Shown piece by piece: positions 1 through 9,400 of a stretch of DNA of 64,000 nt. Position numbers and translations under genes: made by a program. How positions within the stretch are numbered: position 1 is the stretch's first letter; every line of letters starts with the position of its first letter. The notes below the pieces were generated by a model. The model was not told where the DNA came from and did not search any database. It saw only the letters and a list, made by a program, of their open reading frames with translations. The DNA comes from Bowmanella dokdonensis (GTDB lineage: Bacteria > Pseudomonadota > Gammaproteobacteria > Enterobacterales > Alteromonadaceae), in NCBI RefSeq assembly GCF_017254865.1, contig NZ_JAFKCV010000001.1, forward strand, positions 620,001-684,000, in the 5' to 3' direction.

Positions 1-2
1 GT

Positions 3-734
3 AATCATCAACAGGTCTTCGCAGCCGGTGAAACCACCCTGGTCCAGAGTCTGCTGGCAGAGATTAATCCAGGTCTGCCCGATGATTTGCATCCCCATTT
101 TCTGCGGATCGATTACCTCAACCGTCCCGGCGGGCTGAACAAACAGCAACTGCAGCAATTCAGCCAGGACTACCTGCAGTATCTGAGCGATTATGCCCCC
201 GGGGACAGGCATATTACCGATAAGATGCCACACAATTTCATGCATCTTGGTGTACTGACCAAGGCATTCCCTGAGGCCACCATCATCCATTGTGTCAGGG
301 ATCCCATAGCCAACTGCCTGTCCATCTTCGAACAGAATTTCAGTCCTTTCCACCGCTATGGCAACAGCCTGGAAACCCTGGCCGGTTATTATCAGGGCTA
401 CCTGGACTTGATGACGTTCTGGCAACAGGAACTGGGTGAAGACAGAATATTGGAAGTGAGGTACGAGGATCTGGTCAGGGACAGTGCCGCGCAGATACAG
501 CGCATCCTGGCGCGTATCGGACTGCCCTGGCAGGAGGATCTGCTTGACCTGGCCGGATCAGACCGCACTGTGACCACCTCCAGTCTTGAGCAAGTGCGCC
601 AGGATATCTACCAGGATTCCCTGAAACCTTACCAGGGTCTGGAAACTGAGCTCGCTCCTCTGTTAAAACTTGCCCCCAAAGCCAGGTCCGCTGAGCCAGG
701 GAAAAGCTGGTTCAAACGATGGTTTGGGGGTTAA
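3..734 (+). CDS. Sulfotransferase family protein, C-terminal part (5' end outside window)
   Basis: The reading frame is open from base 3, so this is the last 243 residues of a longer protein; the TTG at 87 is not a credible start. It contains the sulfotransferase signature DKMPHNF, a Rossmann-type strand ATIIHCVRDP with the conserved Arg-Asp-Pro used for the 3'-phosphate of PAPS, the segment YYQGY and the late motif VRYEDLV. The same order of motifs occurs in the full-length TPR-sulfotransferase at 45121-46479, so the missing N-terminus probably holds TPR repeats and the 5'-phosphosulfate loop. Family members transfer sulfate from PAPS to hydroxyl or tyrosyl acceptors; the acceptor here is unknown. 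The last 15 residues are basic and Gly/Trp rich. Confidence 0.85.
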   Translation, partial: NHQQVFAAGETTLVQSLLAEINPGLPDDLHPHFLRIDYLNRPGGLNKQQLQQFSQDYLQYLSDYAPGDRHITDKMPHNFMHLGVLTKAFPEATIIHCVRDPIANCLSIFEQNFSPFHRYGNSLETLAGYYQGYLDLMTFWQQELGEDRILEVRYEDLVRDSAAQIQRILARIGLPWQEDLLDLAGSDRTVTTSSLEQVRQDIYQDSLKPYQGLETELAPLLKLAPKARSAEPGKSWFKRWFGG

Positions 735-878
735 TCCTGTTGGTCAGCTTCAAGGTAATGATCTAAAAGGGCGACACATTCAGTAATCTCTCCACACAAT
801 TGTTCCACAAAGTTTAACAGTGGACCGTTTTGGTCCCCATTAGCATAGCGTTGGTCGAACAAACTAATGGAGAGAGAA

Positions 879-1616
879 ATGAAACGCAGCTTGTTGGCAA
901 CGGTTCTGGCGCTGACGATGAGTGGTCAGGCGACCGCTGAAGGTACCTGGGGCCTTGGATTGGGGATGATCAGCGCCAAGTCCCCTTACCTGGGAGAAGC
1001 GGATGATTTTCTGCTGCTCCCCCTGATCAGTTATGAGTCCGAAGACTTTCGCTTCACCGGGGTCTCTTTCAACTATGATCTGTATGAAACTGACAGCATC
1101 CAACTGAGCACTTTTCTGCGCCCGGGCTTCGACTTTTTCGATGCCGATGACGCAGACACCCCGGCCATGCGTACCTTGAACGACAGAAAGTTCAGTGCCT
1201 TACTTGGCCTTGAAATAAAGGCCGACCTGGATTTTGCCACCGCAGTGCTGTCCGCCGGTCATGACATTACCGGCAATGCCAGGGGCTGGCAACTGGAGTT
1301 GGCGTTACAACGCCGCTATCAGCTCAGCCCGCAGCTATTTATCAGCCCTGAGCTGGGGGTCACTTTCGCTGACAGCGATACAGTGGATTACTACTACGGC
1401 GTGGATAGCGGCGAGAGCAGCCAGTTTGCGCCTTATCAGGCCGACAGTGCCCTGAATCCCTATGCTTCGGTGACCCTCATGTATCAGATAGATAAACGCT
1501 GGCAGGCATTTACTTCGCTGAAATGGTCCGAATATGACAATACGATTACTGACTCGCCCATCGTCGATGCAGATCGCGATCTGCAATGGGTGGCGGCCGT
1601 CAGTTATGAGTTCTGA
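879..1616 (+). CDS. MipA/OmpV family outer-membrane protein
   Basis: A 245-residue protein with an N-terminal signal peptide (MKRSLLATVLALTMSGQATA) followed by alternating amphipathic strands and a C-terminal aromatic residue (YEF), as expected of an outer-membrane beta barrel of the MipA/OmpV family. MipA was described as a scaffold for murein enzymes in E. coli; most homologues have no proven role. The start at 879 is preferred over the in-frame ATG at 867 because GGAGAGAG (869-876) is then a well-placed ribosome binding site. The last 13 bases overlap the 3' end of the convergent sensor kinase gene. Confidence 0.85.
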   Translation: MKRSLLATVLALTMSGQATAEGTWGLGLGMISAKSPYLGEADDFLLLPLISYESEDFRFTGVSFNYDLYETDSIQLSTFLRPGFDFFDADDADTPAMRTLNDRKFSALLGLEIKADLDFATAVLSAGHDITGNARGWQLELALQRRYQLSPQLFISPELGVTFADSDTVDYYYGVDSGESSQFAPYQADSALNPYASVTLMYQIDKRWQAFTSLKWSEYDNTITDSPIVDADRDLQWVAAVSYEF

Positions 1617-4291
1617 TCGGCGGCTGTGGACGGAGACAGGTATTTTTCCAGGCAGTCAAACAGCTCGTCCCGGCGGATAGGTTTGGTCAGATAATCATTC
1701 ATACCCGCCTGTTCAGCCTTTTCCCTGTCCTGGGGCAGGGCGTTGGCAGACAGGCCACAGATGGTCAGTTTGTCAAAGCCCTGTTCCCTGAGTTCCCGTG
1801 TGGCCCGGTAGCCATCCAGCTCAGGCATCTGGATGTCCATCAACACCAGATCATAATGAGGACTGTTGTTTATTTTGTTGACCGCCTGCCGGCCATCTTC
1901 TGCCAAATCGTAAGTCAGCCCCATGCTCTTCAACATTTCCCCCACTACCAGTTGATTGATGGGATTATCCTCCACCAACAGCAAGTGCCCGCTTAACTTT
2001 GGCAGGCCGGAAGCGTTTTTAACGGGGCCTTTGCGCTTGTCTTTGTTGAGAAGCCCTGTGATAAACCTTCCAAACTGGCTTGGGGTAAAAGGATGGGAGA
2101 GGCAGGAAAAACCGGACGTCTCCCGGATGAAATCCGGCAGGGGGTGTGGTTGGGTCGCCGTCACTATCCCTATCCTGACTCCCTTGTCGGCCAATGTTTC
2201 CAGATGGGGAGCGAGGATACTGAACTGCTCTTTACTGCCGATATCCACCAACAGACAGTCCTGTCTTTCCATCAGCAGTCTCAGGCTGTCCAGATCCGCA
2301 TAGGGAAAATGCTGGTAGTCTCCGGCCAGCGCCTGCAGGTAGCGGTAGTCCACATAACCGGTCTGCCCCTTGTTGAGATAGGCCAGCCTGCCAGGCAGGG
2401 GATAGGAGGGGATCAGCGGTCCGGGGGCCCCGCCTGCTTGCAGTGGTAATCGCACACGGAAACAGCTCCCCTGTCCCAGCTCGGACTGCACCTGGATGTC
2501 GCCCTCCATCATCTCGCACAAGTGCCTGACAATAGACAATCCAAGGCCGGTACCGCCAAAGCGCCGACTGGTGGACCCATCTGCCTGGGTAAAGGCAGTA
2601 AAAATTTCACCTCGCTGGCTTTCGCTGATACCAATGCCTGTGTCCTGAACTTCCAGTATCAGGTTCAGCCCATTCTCCTCCGTCGGTTCATGCATCAGAC
2701 GCAGGTTGACCTGACCGGTCTCGGTGAACTTGATCGCATTGCTGGTCAGATTGAGCATTATCTGGGTTAACCGCAATGGATCGCCGATCAGGGTGTCGGG
2801 CAAATCTGGCGAAGCATAACAAAAAATATTCAGATTCTTTTCCCTCGCACGCATACCGGCATTGGACAGCACGTTTTCGAGCAGGGACTCGGTGGGAAAA
2901 GCAATCTGTTCAATCTTCAGTTTGCCGGCTTCAATCTTGGAAAAATCCAGGATGTCATTGATCAGGCTCATCAGGATAGTGGAAGACTGGGCGACCTTTT
3001 GCAGGTATTCCCGTTGTTTGTTGGTAACGCGGGTCTGCAGGCATAATTCCACCAGCCCGATGATGCCGTTCATGGGGGTGCGGATCTCATGGCTCATATT
3101 GGCCAGAAAAACACTCTTGGATAAGGTCGCCGCTTCGGCGCGCTGTTTCTCGTCTGCCAACTCCTGGTTGAGTTTTTCCTGTTGTTCAATCAATTGCTGC
3201 GCCTGTGCGAGCAGATGTTTGGTCTGCTCATTCCTGGCCCGGAAGACATCGGCCGCCCGGGCCAGCATGCCGATTTCATCCTTGCGCCTGAGTTGTGGAA
3301 TATGATCCACTGCTTCGTCCCGGGCCAGCGCCCTGAATACACGGGTCAGGTGGTTGACCGGATGGGTAATGCGTCTGGAAAAATATAAAGCGGTCAGGAC
3401 GGCGATCAGTATGCCGCCGAGTGAAAACAGGTCGCTCTGCCATTGATTATGTCTGACCTCGGCCAGTACCTCGTCGCCCATACTGGTCAGCCTGGTGGTC
3501 AGCATGTTGTTCAGATCCCTGACCAGGTACAGGAATTCATTGGCCGAGCCGGCCATGGTCACATTGACCAGGAAATCATAGTTACGGGTGAGTCGGGTCA
3601 GGTGTTCAAACTGCGCCAGCAGGCTGTTCAGCAACACCAGCAGTTTGTCGCGGGGCTCGGACTCCGGCAGGGTCCGAAGTCCCTGGATACCCTTGAGCAA
3701 TCCGTTGTTGAAGCCTGATACATCGGTGAAGTCAGGAGTGAGCAGATAATTCAGATAGGCCATCTCGGCCTTGTCTGTCTGTTCTTTGGCGCGCCTGAGA
3801 ATTACCTGTTGAGGTCCATCCAGCCGGGTTTGCAACTCAACCAGCAGCTCCCTGACGGTGACAAATTCCTCTTTGAGCTGTTTTTCCAACAGATCATCAC
3901 GCTGGTGTCTGTCCCGCCTGACTTCGGCGAAACTCTTTGCATATTGCAGCAGATATTCTTCCAGCCGGAGTGGATACTGCCGGTAGTCTTCCGGCAGGTC
4001 CATCAAGGCCAGCTTTTGCAGATTTTCTTTCAGGCGGGCCAGCACCGCCTCGAAGCGGAACGCATTGGCATCAGTAGGTTTCTCCTTAAAGATCAACAGA
4101 TTCCGCTGAAGATCCAGAATATCCCGCTGCAGCTCACGGACCAGACTTAAATCGGTTACGGACTGCTTGGCATTGTCGAGCGTGTCGATAAAGGAGCTCT
4201 GGATATTGAAAGACAAAAGACTCTTGGCCAGGAACAGGGTGATGAGCAGGCCAAGAGCCAGCATAAACTGTGAACGAATGGTCTTCAGCAC
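1604..4291 (-). CDS. Hybrid sensor histidine kinase with C-terminal receiver
   Basis: An 895-residue inner-membrane protein. TM1 is at about 8-28 and TM2 at about 287-305, enclosing a mostly helical periplasmic sensor of some 255 residues, like the TorS class of sensors. HAMP follows (about 306-358), a short coiled coil, then HisKA with phospho-acceptor His401 in the motif SHEIRTPMNG. The ATPase has N-box Asn514/Asn518, DTGIGI at 551-556 and GGTGLGL at 579-585. Residues about 630-750 look like a degenerate receiver without the acidic triad. A true receiver follows, with the phospho-acceptor Asp819 (LVLMD) and Lys870. No Hpt domain is seen, so phosphate would pass to a separate Hpt protein. 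No cognate regulator lies beside it. The signal sensed is unknown. Confidence 0.93.
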   Translation of the reverse strand: MLKTIRSQFMLALGLLITLFLAKSLLSFNIQSSFIDTLDNAKQSVTDLSLVRELQRDILDLQRNLLIFKEKPTDANAFRFEAVLARLKENLQKLALMDLPEDYRQYPLRLEEYLLQYAKSFAEVRRDRHQRDDLLEKQLKEEFVTVRELLVELQTRLDGPQQVILRRAKEQTDKAEMAYLNYLLTPDFTDVSGFNNGLLKGIQGLRTLPESEPRDKLLVLLNSLLAQFEHLTRLTRNYDFLVNVTMAGSANEFLYLVRDLNNMLTTRLTSMGDEVLAEVRHNQWQSDLFSLGGILIAVLTALYFSRRITHPVNHLTRVFRALARDEAVDHIPQLRRKDEIGMLARAADVFRARNEQTKHLLAQAQQLIEQQEKLNQELADEKQRAEAATLSKSVFLANMSHEIRTPMNGIIGLVELCLQTRVTNKQREYLQKVAQSSTILMSLINDILDFSKIEAGKLKIEQIAFPTESLLENVLSNAGMRAREKNLNIFCYASPDLPDTLIGDPLRLTQIMLNLTSNAIKFTETGQVNLRLMHEPTEENGLNLILEVQDTGIGISESQRGEIFTAFTQADGSTSRRFGGTGLGLSIVRHLCEMMEGDIQVQSELGQGSCFRVRLPLQAGGAPGPLIPSYPLPGRLAYLNKGQTGYVDYRYLQALAGDYQHFPYADLDSLRLLMERQDCLLVDIGSKEQFSILAPHLETLADKGVRIGIVTATQPHPLPDFIRETSGFSCLSHPFTPSQFGRFITGLLNKDKRKGPVKNASGLPKLSGHLLLVEDNPINQLVVGEMLKSMGLTYDLAEDGRQAVNKINNSPHYDLVLMDIQMPELDGYRATRELREQGFDKLTICGLSANALPQDREKAEQAGMNDYLTKPIRRDELFDCLEKYLSPSTAADQNS

Positions 4292-4327
4292 GTCATACCC
4301 ATATCAGCCATTGGTTAGTATTGGGCG

Positions 4328-4753
4328 TTAATCGGCGTAGAATTTTTGCCTGAAGCTCAGCACCTCTTGCTGGTTGCCGTCGCTCAGCTCGATAATGAAG
4401 TTATATTGTTCCTGATCACGAAAAGGTAGGACGGCAATGTAGTAGATTGCCTCACCTTCAATGATTTCCTTGAAATTCAACTTCTTGGTAGTGCCAAGCA
4501 GATTTTTTGCGACTCCCTCCACAACCAGATTCTGCGGCTTTTTGCTCTGGGCATCCAGCACGGAAATGTTGATCAGGGCATTGTACTTGCTGCGCTGGAT
4601 ACCGTAGGTTCTGGCCACCTCCGGTGTCAGAAAACTGCTGGTCAGCGCCATATAGTGGACGTCCCAGTCACCCAGTTTGACCATCTGTTCAGCCTGTGCC
4701 ACCGAGGGCATCCACAGCCAAGCCAGCAAGGGTAAAAATTTCAGTAATTTCAT
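4328..4753 (-). CDS. DUF4426 domain-containing periplasmic protein
   Basis: A 141-residue protein with a clear signal peptide (cleavage near SVAQA-EQ) and a single DUF4426-like beta-rich domain containing the segments WDVHYMAL and LPFRDQEQYNF. The family has no established function. In Alteromonas, Vibrio and Pseudomonas relatives it follows yggS-proC-yggT, which is exactly the order here on the minus strand, so it is probably the last gene of that operon. The gap to yggT is about 115 bases. Confidence 0.75.
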   Translation of the reverse strand: MKLLKFLPLLAWLWMPSVAQAEQMVKLGDWDVHYMALTSSFLTPEVARTYGIQRSKYNALINISVLDAQSKKPQNLVVEGVAKNLLGTTKKLNFKEIIEGEAIYYIAVLPFRDQEQYNFIIELSDGNQQEVLSFRQKFYAD

Positions 4754-4869
4754 AAGGTTTCCTAAAACTAGACCGGGTCAGACAAGTATAGCGCCTGAGC
4801 GGAAAAGAAGGAGAGCGGATATTAACTGGCAGGCAGCCGCTGGCAATCGGGCAGGCACTTCGGCCCGCC

Positions 4870-5412
4870 CTAGAGATAGCCGAGCATATCCTGAAACAGA
4901 ATTTGCAGGAACTGCAGTGCGATGATGGCCACCAAAACGGACAGATCCAGGCCCCCCAGCGGAGGGATGATACGGCGGATGGGCGCCAGCATGGGCTCGG
5001 TCAACTGGTGGAGCACCAGTTCAATGGGATTTCTGCCCTGGCTCACCCAGCTCAGAATGGCTCGAATGATCAGGACCCAGAACATGAGGGAAAAGGTCTC
5101 CTTGATCACAATCAGGCTGGCAGTTATCAACAGGTTAAGCGGATTCAGGCCTACCGTGCCGGTCATCATGGTCAAAACAAACACCTTGGCCATGGCTACC
5201 AGCAATGCCAGCACCAGGGTGGCAGTATCCAATCTGCCCACCGACGGCAGCAGGCGCCGCATAGGACCGACCAGCGGATGGGTGGCTTTGACCACAAACT
5301 GGCTGAACGGATTGTAGAAATCGGCTCTGGCCAGTTGCAGCCAGAGCCGGAGAATCACTACCATCAGATAAAGGTCGAACAGAACGCTGACCAGAAAATT
5401 CACTGAATTCAT
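4870..5412 (-). CDS. yggT: YggT family integral membrane protein
   Basis: A 180-residue protein with two copies of the YGGT module: residues about 4-60 (ending PLVGPMRRLLPSVG) and about 100-155 (ending PMLAPIRRIIPPLGG). Each has hydrophobic helices followed by the conserved P-x2-x-R-R-hydrophobic-P loop, and there are four or five membrane segments. YggT proteins are linked to osmotic or potassium stress and, in other bacteria, to division-associated functions; the molecular role is not settled. It lies 30 bases downstream of proC and is probably co-transcribed. Confidence 0.9.
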   Translation of the reverse strand: MNSVNFLVSVLFDLYLMVVILRLWLQLARADFYNPFSQFVVKATHPLVGPMRRLLPSVGRLDTATLVLALLVAMAKVFVLTMMTGTVGLNPLNLLITASLIVIKETFSLMFWVLIIRAILSWVSQGRNPIELVLHQLTEPMLAPIRRIIPPLGGLDLSVLVAIIALQFLQILFQDMLGYL

Positions 5413-5442
5413 ACCTTTGTGGCTCCTTCGCCGTAAACGCTG

Positions 5443-6261
5443 TTAAAACTCATTACTCATCTGGGCCGCTCTTTGCACCGCCGCCTGCATGGCTCCGGAG
5501 ACCAGTTCTCGCAGTCCGTTCTGTTCAAAGTGGTTGACTGCGGCATAGGTGGTCCCCCCTTTGGAAGTAACCTGGGCACGCAGCTCAGCCAATTCAAGGT
5601 TGGGATTGTGACAAACCATTTCTGCCGCCCCCAGCATGGCCTGCTGAACGAGCAAACGGGAAGTCTGGCGATCGAAGCCCAGACGCATGGCTTCCTCCTG
5701 CATGGCTTCCAGAAACAGGAAGAAATAAGCCGGACTGCTGCCGGCGGCAGCTATAACGCCATCGATCATGGACTCTTTCTCTACCCAGGCCACTTCACCC
5801 ACCTGCTCCAGCAGAGCGGCAGCAAAGCGGCGATCATCCTCCTTCACCTGACTGTCCGCATACAGGCCGGTCATGCCTTTGCCCAGTGCACTTGGCGTAT
5901 TGGGCATAGTGCGCACCACCGGATAGTCACCGCCCAGCATCTGCTGCAATCTGGCCGACTGGATACCGGCGGCAATGGAAACAAACAGCCTGCCGGACAA
6001 TTCAGCCTGTTGCAGATCCTGGCAGACTTCCTCCATCAGTTGGGGTTTCACGGCCAGTACCACGACTTCGGACTGATTGACCGCCTGGTGGTTGTCCTGG
6101 GTAATCTGGATACCGAAATCGGTGTGCAGGGCTTCCAATTTGGGCCGGGAGGGATTGCTGGCGGTAACCAGCGTCGCCGGATAACCACTTTTAACCATGC
6201 CACTGATAATGCTGCGGCTCATGTTGCCCGCACCGATAAAGGCGATTTTTCTATGTTGCAT
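5443..6261 (-). CDS. proC: Pyrroline-5-carboxylate reductase
   Basis: This enzyme makes the last step of proline synthesis, NAD(P)H-dependent reduction of pyrroline-5-carboxylate. The 272-residue product starts MQHRKIAFIGAGNM, the GxGxxx dinucleotide-binding loop, and ends with the family's conserved region VTSKGGTTYAA. The frame stays open upstream to 6372, but start 6261 has the Shine-Dalgarno AGGAAAG in front of it, gives the usual ProC length (E. coli 269) and removes an unconserved 37-residue leader. It lies in the conserved yggS-proC-yggT cluster. Confidence 0.96.
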   Translation of the reverse strand: MQHRKIAFIGAGNMSRSIISGMVKSGYPATLVTASNPSRPKLEALHTDFGIQITQDNHQAVNQSEVVVLAVKPQLMEEVCQDLQQAELSGRLFVSIAAGIQSARLQQMLGGDYPVVRTMPNTPSALGKGMTGLYADSQVKEDDRRFAAALLEQVGEVAWVEKESMIDGVIAAAGSSPAYFFLFLEAMQEEAMRLGFDRQTSRLLVQQAMLGAAEMVCHNPNLELAELRAQVTSKGGTTYAAVNHFEQNGLRELVSGAMQAAVQRAAQMSNEF

Positions 6262-6411
6262 TTGCTTTCCTGTTTTTGCCACTCCTGAAACTCCCAGGAC
6301 ACCGCATAGAGAAACTGCAGATGCGACAGAATATGCCGGGGAGATAACCTGCCTGCTGGCGGCTCTGGTCACTCAGGTTTCTGTTTGTCCTTGGGAATGG
6401 GTGGTCCAATA

Positions 6412-7116
6412 TCAATCGTCTGCGGCTTTGTGCCGCTCGCCAAAGATGGCTGTACCCAATCTTACCATAGTCGAGCCGGCTTGAATGGCCGCCTGCATGT
6501 CACCCGACATACCCATGGACAGGGTATCTATCTGAACGTATTGCTGTTTCAGTTTGACGAAAAGACGCTGCATCTGCTCAAAAACCCGGATTTGGTCTGC
6601 TGGATCCAGGTCGGCAGCCGGTATCGCCATCAGTCCTCTGAGTGTCAGGTGAGGCAGAGCGTTAACCTCTGCGGCCAGGGCCATCAACTCCGTTTCGTCG
6701 GCCACCCCCGCCTTGGACTGTTCGGCACTGATATTGATCTGCAGCAACAGGTTCAGAGGGGGCATTGTGGCGGGACGCTGTTCACTCAGGCGCCGGGCAA
6801 TCTTCAGCCTGTCCACTGACTGCACCCAGGCAAAATGTTCGGCAACCTGGCGGGTCTTGTTGGATTGCAGGGGACCGATAAAGTGCCACTCCAGATCGGT
6901 AAGATCAGACAACTGCTGAATCTTCTCCACTCCCTCCTGCACATAATTTTCACCAAACAAGCGCTGGCCGGCCTGGTAGGCGGCGCGGATATCGTCGACG
7001 GGCTTGGTTTTGCTCACTGCCAGCAATTTCACCGGCCCGGCGGATTTGCCGGCCTGCTTACACAGGTTCTGTATGCGTTGTCGGGCGCTTTGTAGGCGTT
7101 CTGCTATGTTATTCAT
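6412..7116 (-). CDS. yggS: YggS family pyridoxal 5'-phosphate homeostasis protein
   Basis: A 234-residue single-domain PLP-binding protein with an alanine-racemase-like barrel fold and no known catalytic activity. Homologues (YggS, PLPHP, PROSC) bind PLP and keep vitamin B6 and amino-acid pools in balance. The PLP lysine lies in LLAVSKTKP (about residue 36), followed by FGENYVQE, WHFIGPLQSNK and the C-terminal phosphate-binding stretch SMGMSGD. It is the first gene of the leftward yggS-proC-yggT-DUF4426 group and diverges from pilT, so 7117-7232 should hold promoters for both directions. Confidence 0.95.
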   Translation of the reverse strand: MNNIAERLQSARQRIQNLCKQAGKSAGPVKLLAVSKTKPVDDIRAAYQAGQRLFGENYVQEGVEKIQQLSDLTDLEWHFIGPLQSNKTRQVAEHFAWVQSVDRLKIARRLSEQRPATMPPLNLLLQINISAEQSKAGVADETELMALAAEVNALPHLTLRGLMAIPAADLDPADQIRVFEQMQRLFVKLKQQYVQIDTLSMGMSGDMQAAIQAGSTMVRLGTAIFGERHKAADD

Positions 7117-7232
7117 TCAAGGCTCTGGCGATGCATCTAGGTGTTGATGAGTTATGTATCAGCATACTCAACTTGCCGACAATCTATGGTATACCAGTAA
7201 GGTTTTCAACTTGTTAACCGACGGAGCAGGCT

Positions 7233-8270
7233 GTGGATATCACCGAACTTTTAGCCTTTAGTGTCAAGAACAATGCCTCGGACTTGCATTTGTCCGCAGG
7301 GCTTCCCCCTATCATCCGGGTCGACGGTGAGATGCGTCGCCTGAACATTCCCGCCATGGATCACAAGCAGGTCCACGCGCTGGTCTATGAGATCATGAAT
7401 GACAACCAGCGTAAAGAATACGAGGAAAACCTGGAAACGGACTTCTCCTTCGAAGTGAAAGGCCTGTCGCGGTTTCGTGTCAATGCCTTTATCCAGAACC
7501 GTGGTGCAGCGGCGGTACTGCGGACCATTCCCAGTAAGGTTCTGACCCTGGATGATCTGGGCGCACCACAGATATTCAAAGACATCATTAACCAGCCAAC
7601 CGGTATTGTGCTGGTAACGGGGGCCACGGGTTCGGGTAAGAGTACCACCCTGGCCGCCATGATTGACCACATCAACAGCAACAAGCGCGAGCACATCCTG
7701 ACCATTGAGGATCCCATAGAGTTCGTGCATGAAAACAAGATGAGCCTCATAAACCAGCGGGAAGTGCACCGTGACACCCACAGTTTTAACAATGCCCTGC
7801 GCAGCGCCCTGCGTGAGGATCCCGATGTGATTCTGGTAGGGGAACTGCGGGACCTGGAAACCATTCGCCTGGCCATATCGGCGGCGGAAACCGGTCATCT
7901 GGTCTTCGGTACCCTGCACACTAACTCGGCGCCCAAGACCATCGACCGTATCATCGATGTGTTTCCCGCGGAGGAAAAAGCCATGGTCCGCTCCATGCTG
8001 TCAGAATCACTGCGCGCGGTTATCTCCCAGAACCTGCTGAAAAAAGTCGGTGGTGGACGAATTGCCGCCCATGAGATCATGATTGGTATCCCGGCTATAC
8101 GTAACCTGATCCGCGAAGACAAGGTACCGCAGATGTACTCTGTGATTCAGACCGGACAGGCCCATGGCATGCAGACCATGGATCAGTGTCTGCAACGTCT
8201 GGTGGCGTTGGGTCAGATCAGCGCACAGGATGCGGCGGCACGTTCAATCGACAAGCAACCTAAATACTAG
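7233..8270 (+). CDS. pilT: Type IV pilus retraction ATPase PilT
   Basis: A 345-residue hexameric ATPase that depolymerises type IV pili, driving twitching and DNA uptake. It has an N-terminal PAS-like region, Walker A GATGSGKST (130-138), the Asp box near TIEDPIEF, a Walker B region and the C-terminal AIRNLIRE motif typical of PilT. The start is GTG at 7233 behind a GGAGCAGG ribosome site. pilU follows after 9 bases. No pilin or assembly genes are in the window, as usual for this locus beside yggS. Confidence 0.97.
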   Translation: MDITELLAFSVKNNASDLHLSAGLPPIIRVDGEMRRLNIPAMDHKQVHALVYEIMNDNQRKEYEENLETDFSFEVKGLSRFRVNAFIQNRGAAAVLRTIPSKVLTLDDLGAPQIFKDIINQPTGIVLVTGATGSGKSTTLAAMIDHINSNKREHILTIEDPIEFVHENKMSLINQREVHRDTHSFNNALRSALREDPDVILVGELRDLETIRLAISAAETGHLVFGTLHTNSAPKTIDRIIDVFPAEEKAMVRSMLSESLRAVISQNLLKKVGGGRIAAHEIMIGIPAIRNLIREDKVPQMYSVIQTGQAHGMQTMDQCLQRLVALGQISAQDAAARSIDKQPKY

Positions 8271-8279
8271 GAGCGCCCC

Positions 8280-9395
8280 ATGCAGATGCATCCTTATCTG
8301 GAGATGATGGTCGATGCCGGCGCATCCGACCTGTTTGTGACCGTGGGTTTTCCGGTCAGCGTCAAGATCAACGGCCGGATGAGCCCACTTGACGAGCACT
8401 TGCTGTCGGCAGACGATTCACTGACACTGGTACAGAGCCTGATGAGTGACAAGCAGAAGCGGGAATTCGACGAAACCAAAGAATGTAATTTTGCCGTAGC
8501 CATGGACGGAGTGGGTCGTTTCCGGGTCAGCGCGTTCTGGCAGCGGGATCTGGCCGGCATGGTTATTCGTCGCATTGTCACCCAGATCCCCAAGGTGGAT
8601 GAGCTGGGTTTGCCGCCGGTTCTCAAGGACATCATCATGGCTAAACGTGGGCTGGTGCTGTTTGTCGGTGCCACCGGCACCGGTAAGTCCACCTCCCTGG
8701 CGGCCCTTATTGGCCATCGCAACCAGAATTCCCACGGACATATCCTGACCATTGAAGATCCCATCGAATTCGTCCATGAACACGCCAACTGTGTGGTCAC
8801 CCAGCGGGAAGTGGGTATCGATACCAAATCTTTTGACGATGCACTGAAAAGCTCGCTGCGACAGGCGCCGGATGTGATCCTCATCGGTGAGATCCGTTCC
8901 ATGGAAACCATGGAATATGCCATGTCTTTTGCCGATACAGGTCATTTATGTGTGGCCACATTGCACGCCAACAATGCCAACCAGGCCATCGAGCGTATTA
9001 TGCATCTGGCACCGCCGGATCAGCATGAAAAGCTGCGTTTCGATCTGAGCCTGAATATCCGCGCTATCGTCGCCCAGCAACTGGTGCCCACCATTGACGG
9101 CAAGGGCAGGATGGCGGCTATCGAGGTATTGCTCAACTCTCCCTTTGTGCGCGATCTTATTCAGCGCAATGAGATTGGTGGATTGAAGGAGGCCATGCAA
9201 AAAGGCCGCGAGATGGGTATGCAGACCTTCGATATGGCGCTGTTCGATATGTACAAGGCCGGCAAGGTCAGCCTGGATCAGGCGTTGCACCATGCGGACT
9301 CGCCCAATGACCTGCGTCTGATGATCAAACTGGACAAGGACGAAGGGCCAGGCCTGGGCTCCCTGTCCAATGTGTCCATCGATATGGACGATTAG
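8280..9395 (+). CDS. pilU: PilT-like accessory retraction ATPase PilU
   Basis: A 371-residue paralogue of PilT with Walker A GATGTGKST (130-138) and TIEDPIEF. PilU forms its own hexamer and assists PilT in high-force retraction. It differs from PilT by an extended C-terminus that ends in acidic residues. The ribosome site is AGGAG at 8270-8274, and the preceding pilT stop is within 10 bases, so the two are translated from one message. Confidence 0.96.
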   Translation: MQMHPYLEMMVDAGASDLFVTVGFPVSVKINGRMSPLDEHLLSADDSLTLVQSLMSDKQKREFDETKECNFAVAMDGVGRFRVSAFWQRDLAGMVIRRIVTQIPKVDELGLPPVLKDIIMAKRGLVLFVGATGTGKSTSLAALIGHRNQNSHGHILTIEDPIEFVHEHANCVVTQREVGIDTKSFDDALKSSLRQAPDVILIGEIRSMETMEYAMSFADTGHLCVATLHANNANQAIERIMHLAPPDQHEKLRFDLSLNIRAIVAQQLVPTIDGKGRMAAIEVLLNSPFVRDLIQRNEIGGLKEAMQKGREMGMQTFDMALFDMYKAGKVSLDQALHHADSPNDLRLMIKLDKDEGPGLGSLSNVSIDMDD

Positions 9396-9400
9396 CTAAG

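Noticed and set aside
6262-6372. 37-residue extension of ProC
   Set aside because: No conserved sequence, and the internal ATG has a good ribosome site and gives the standard length.
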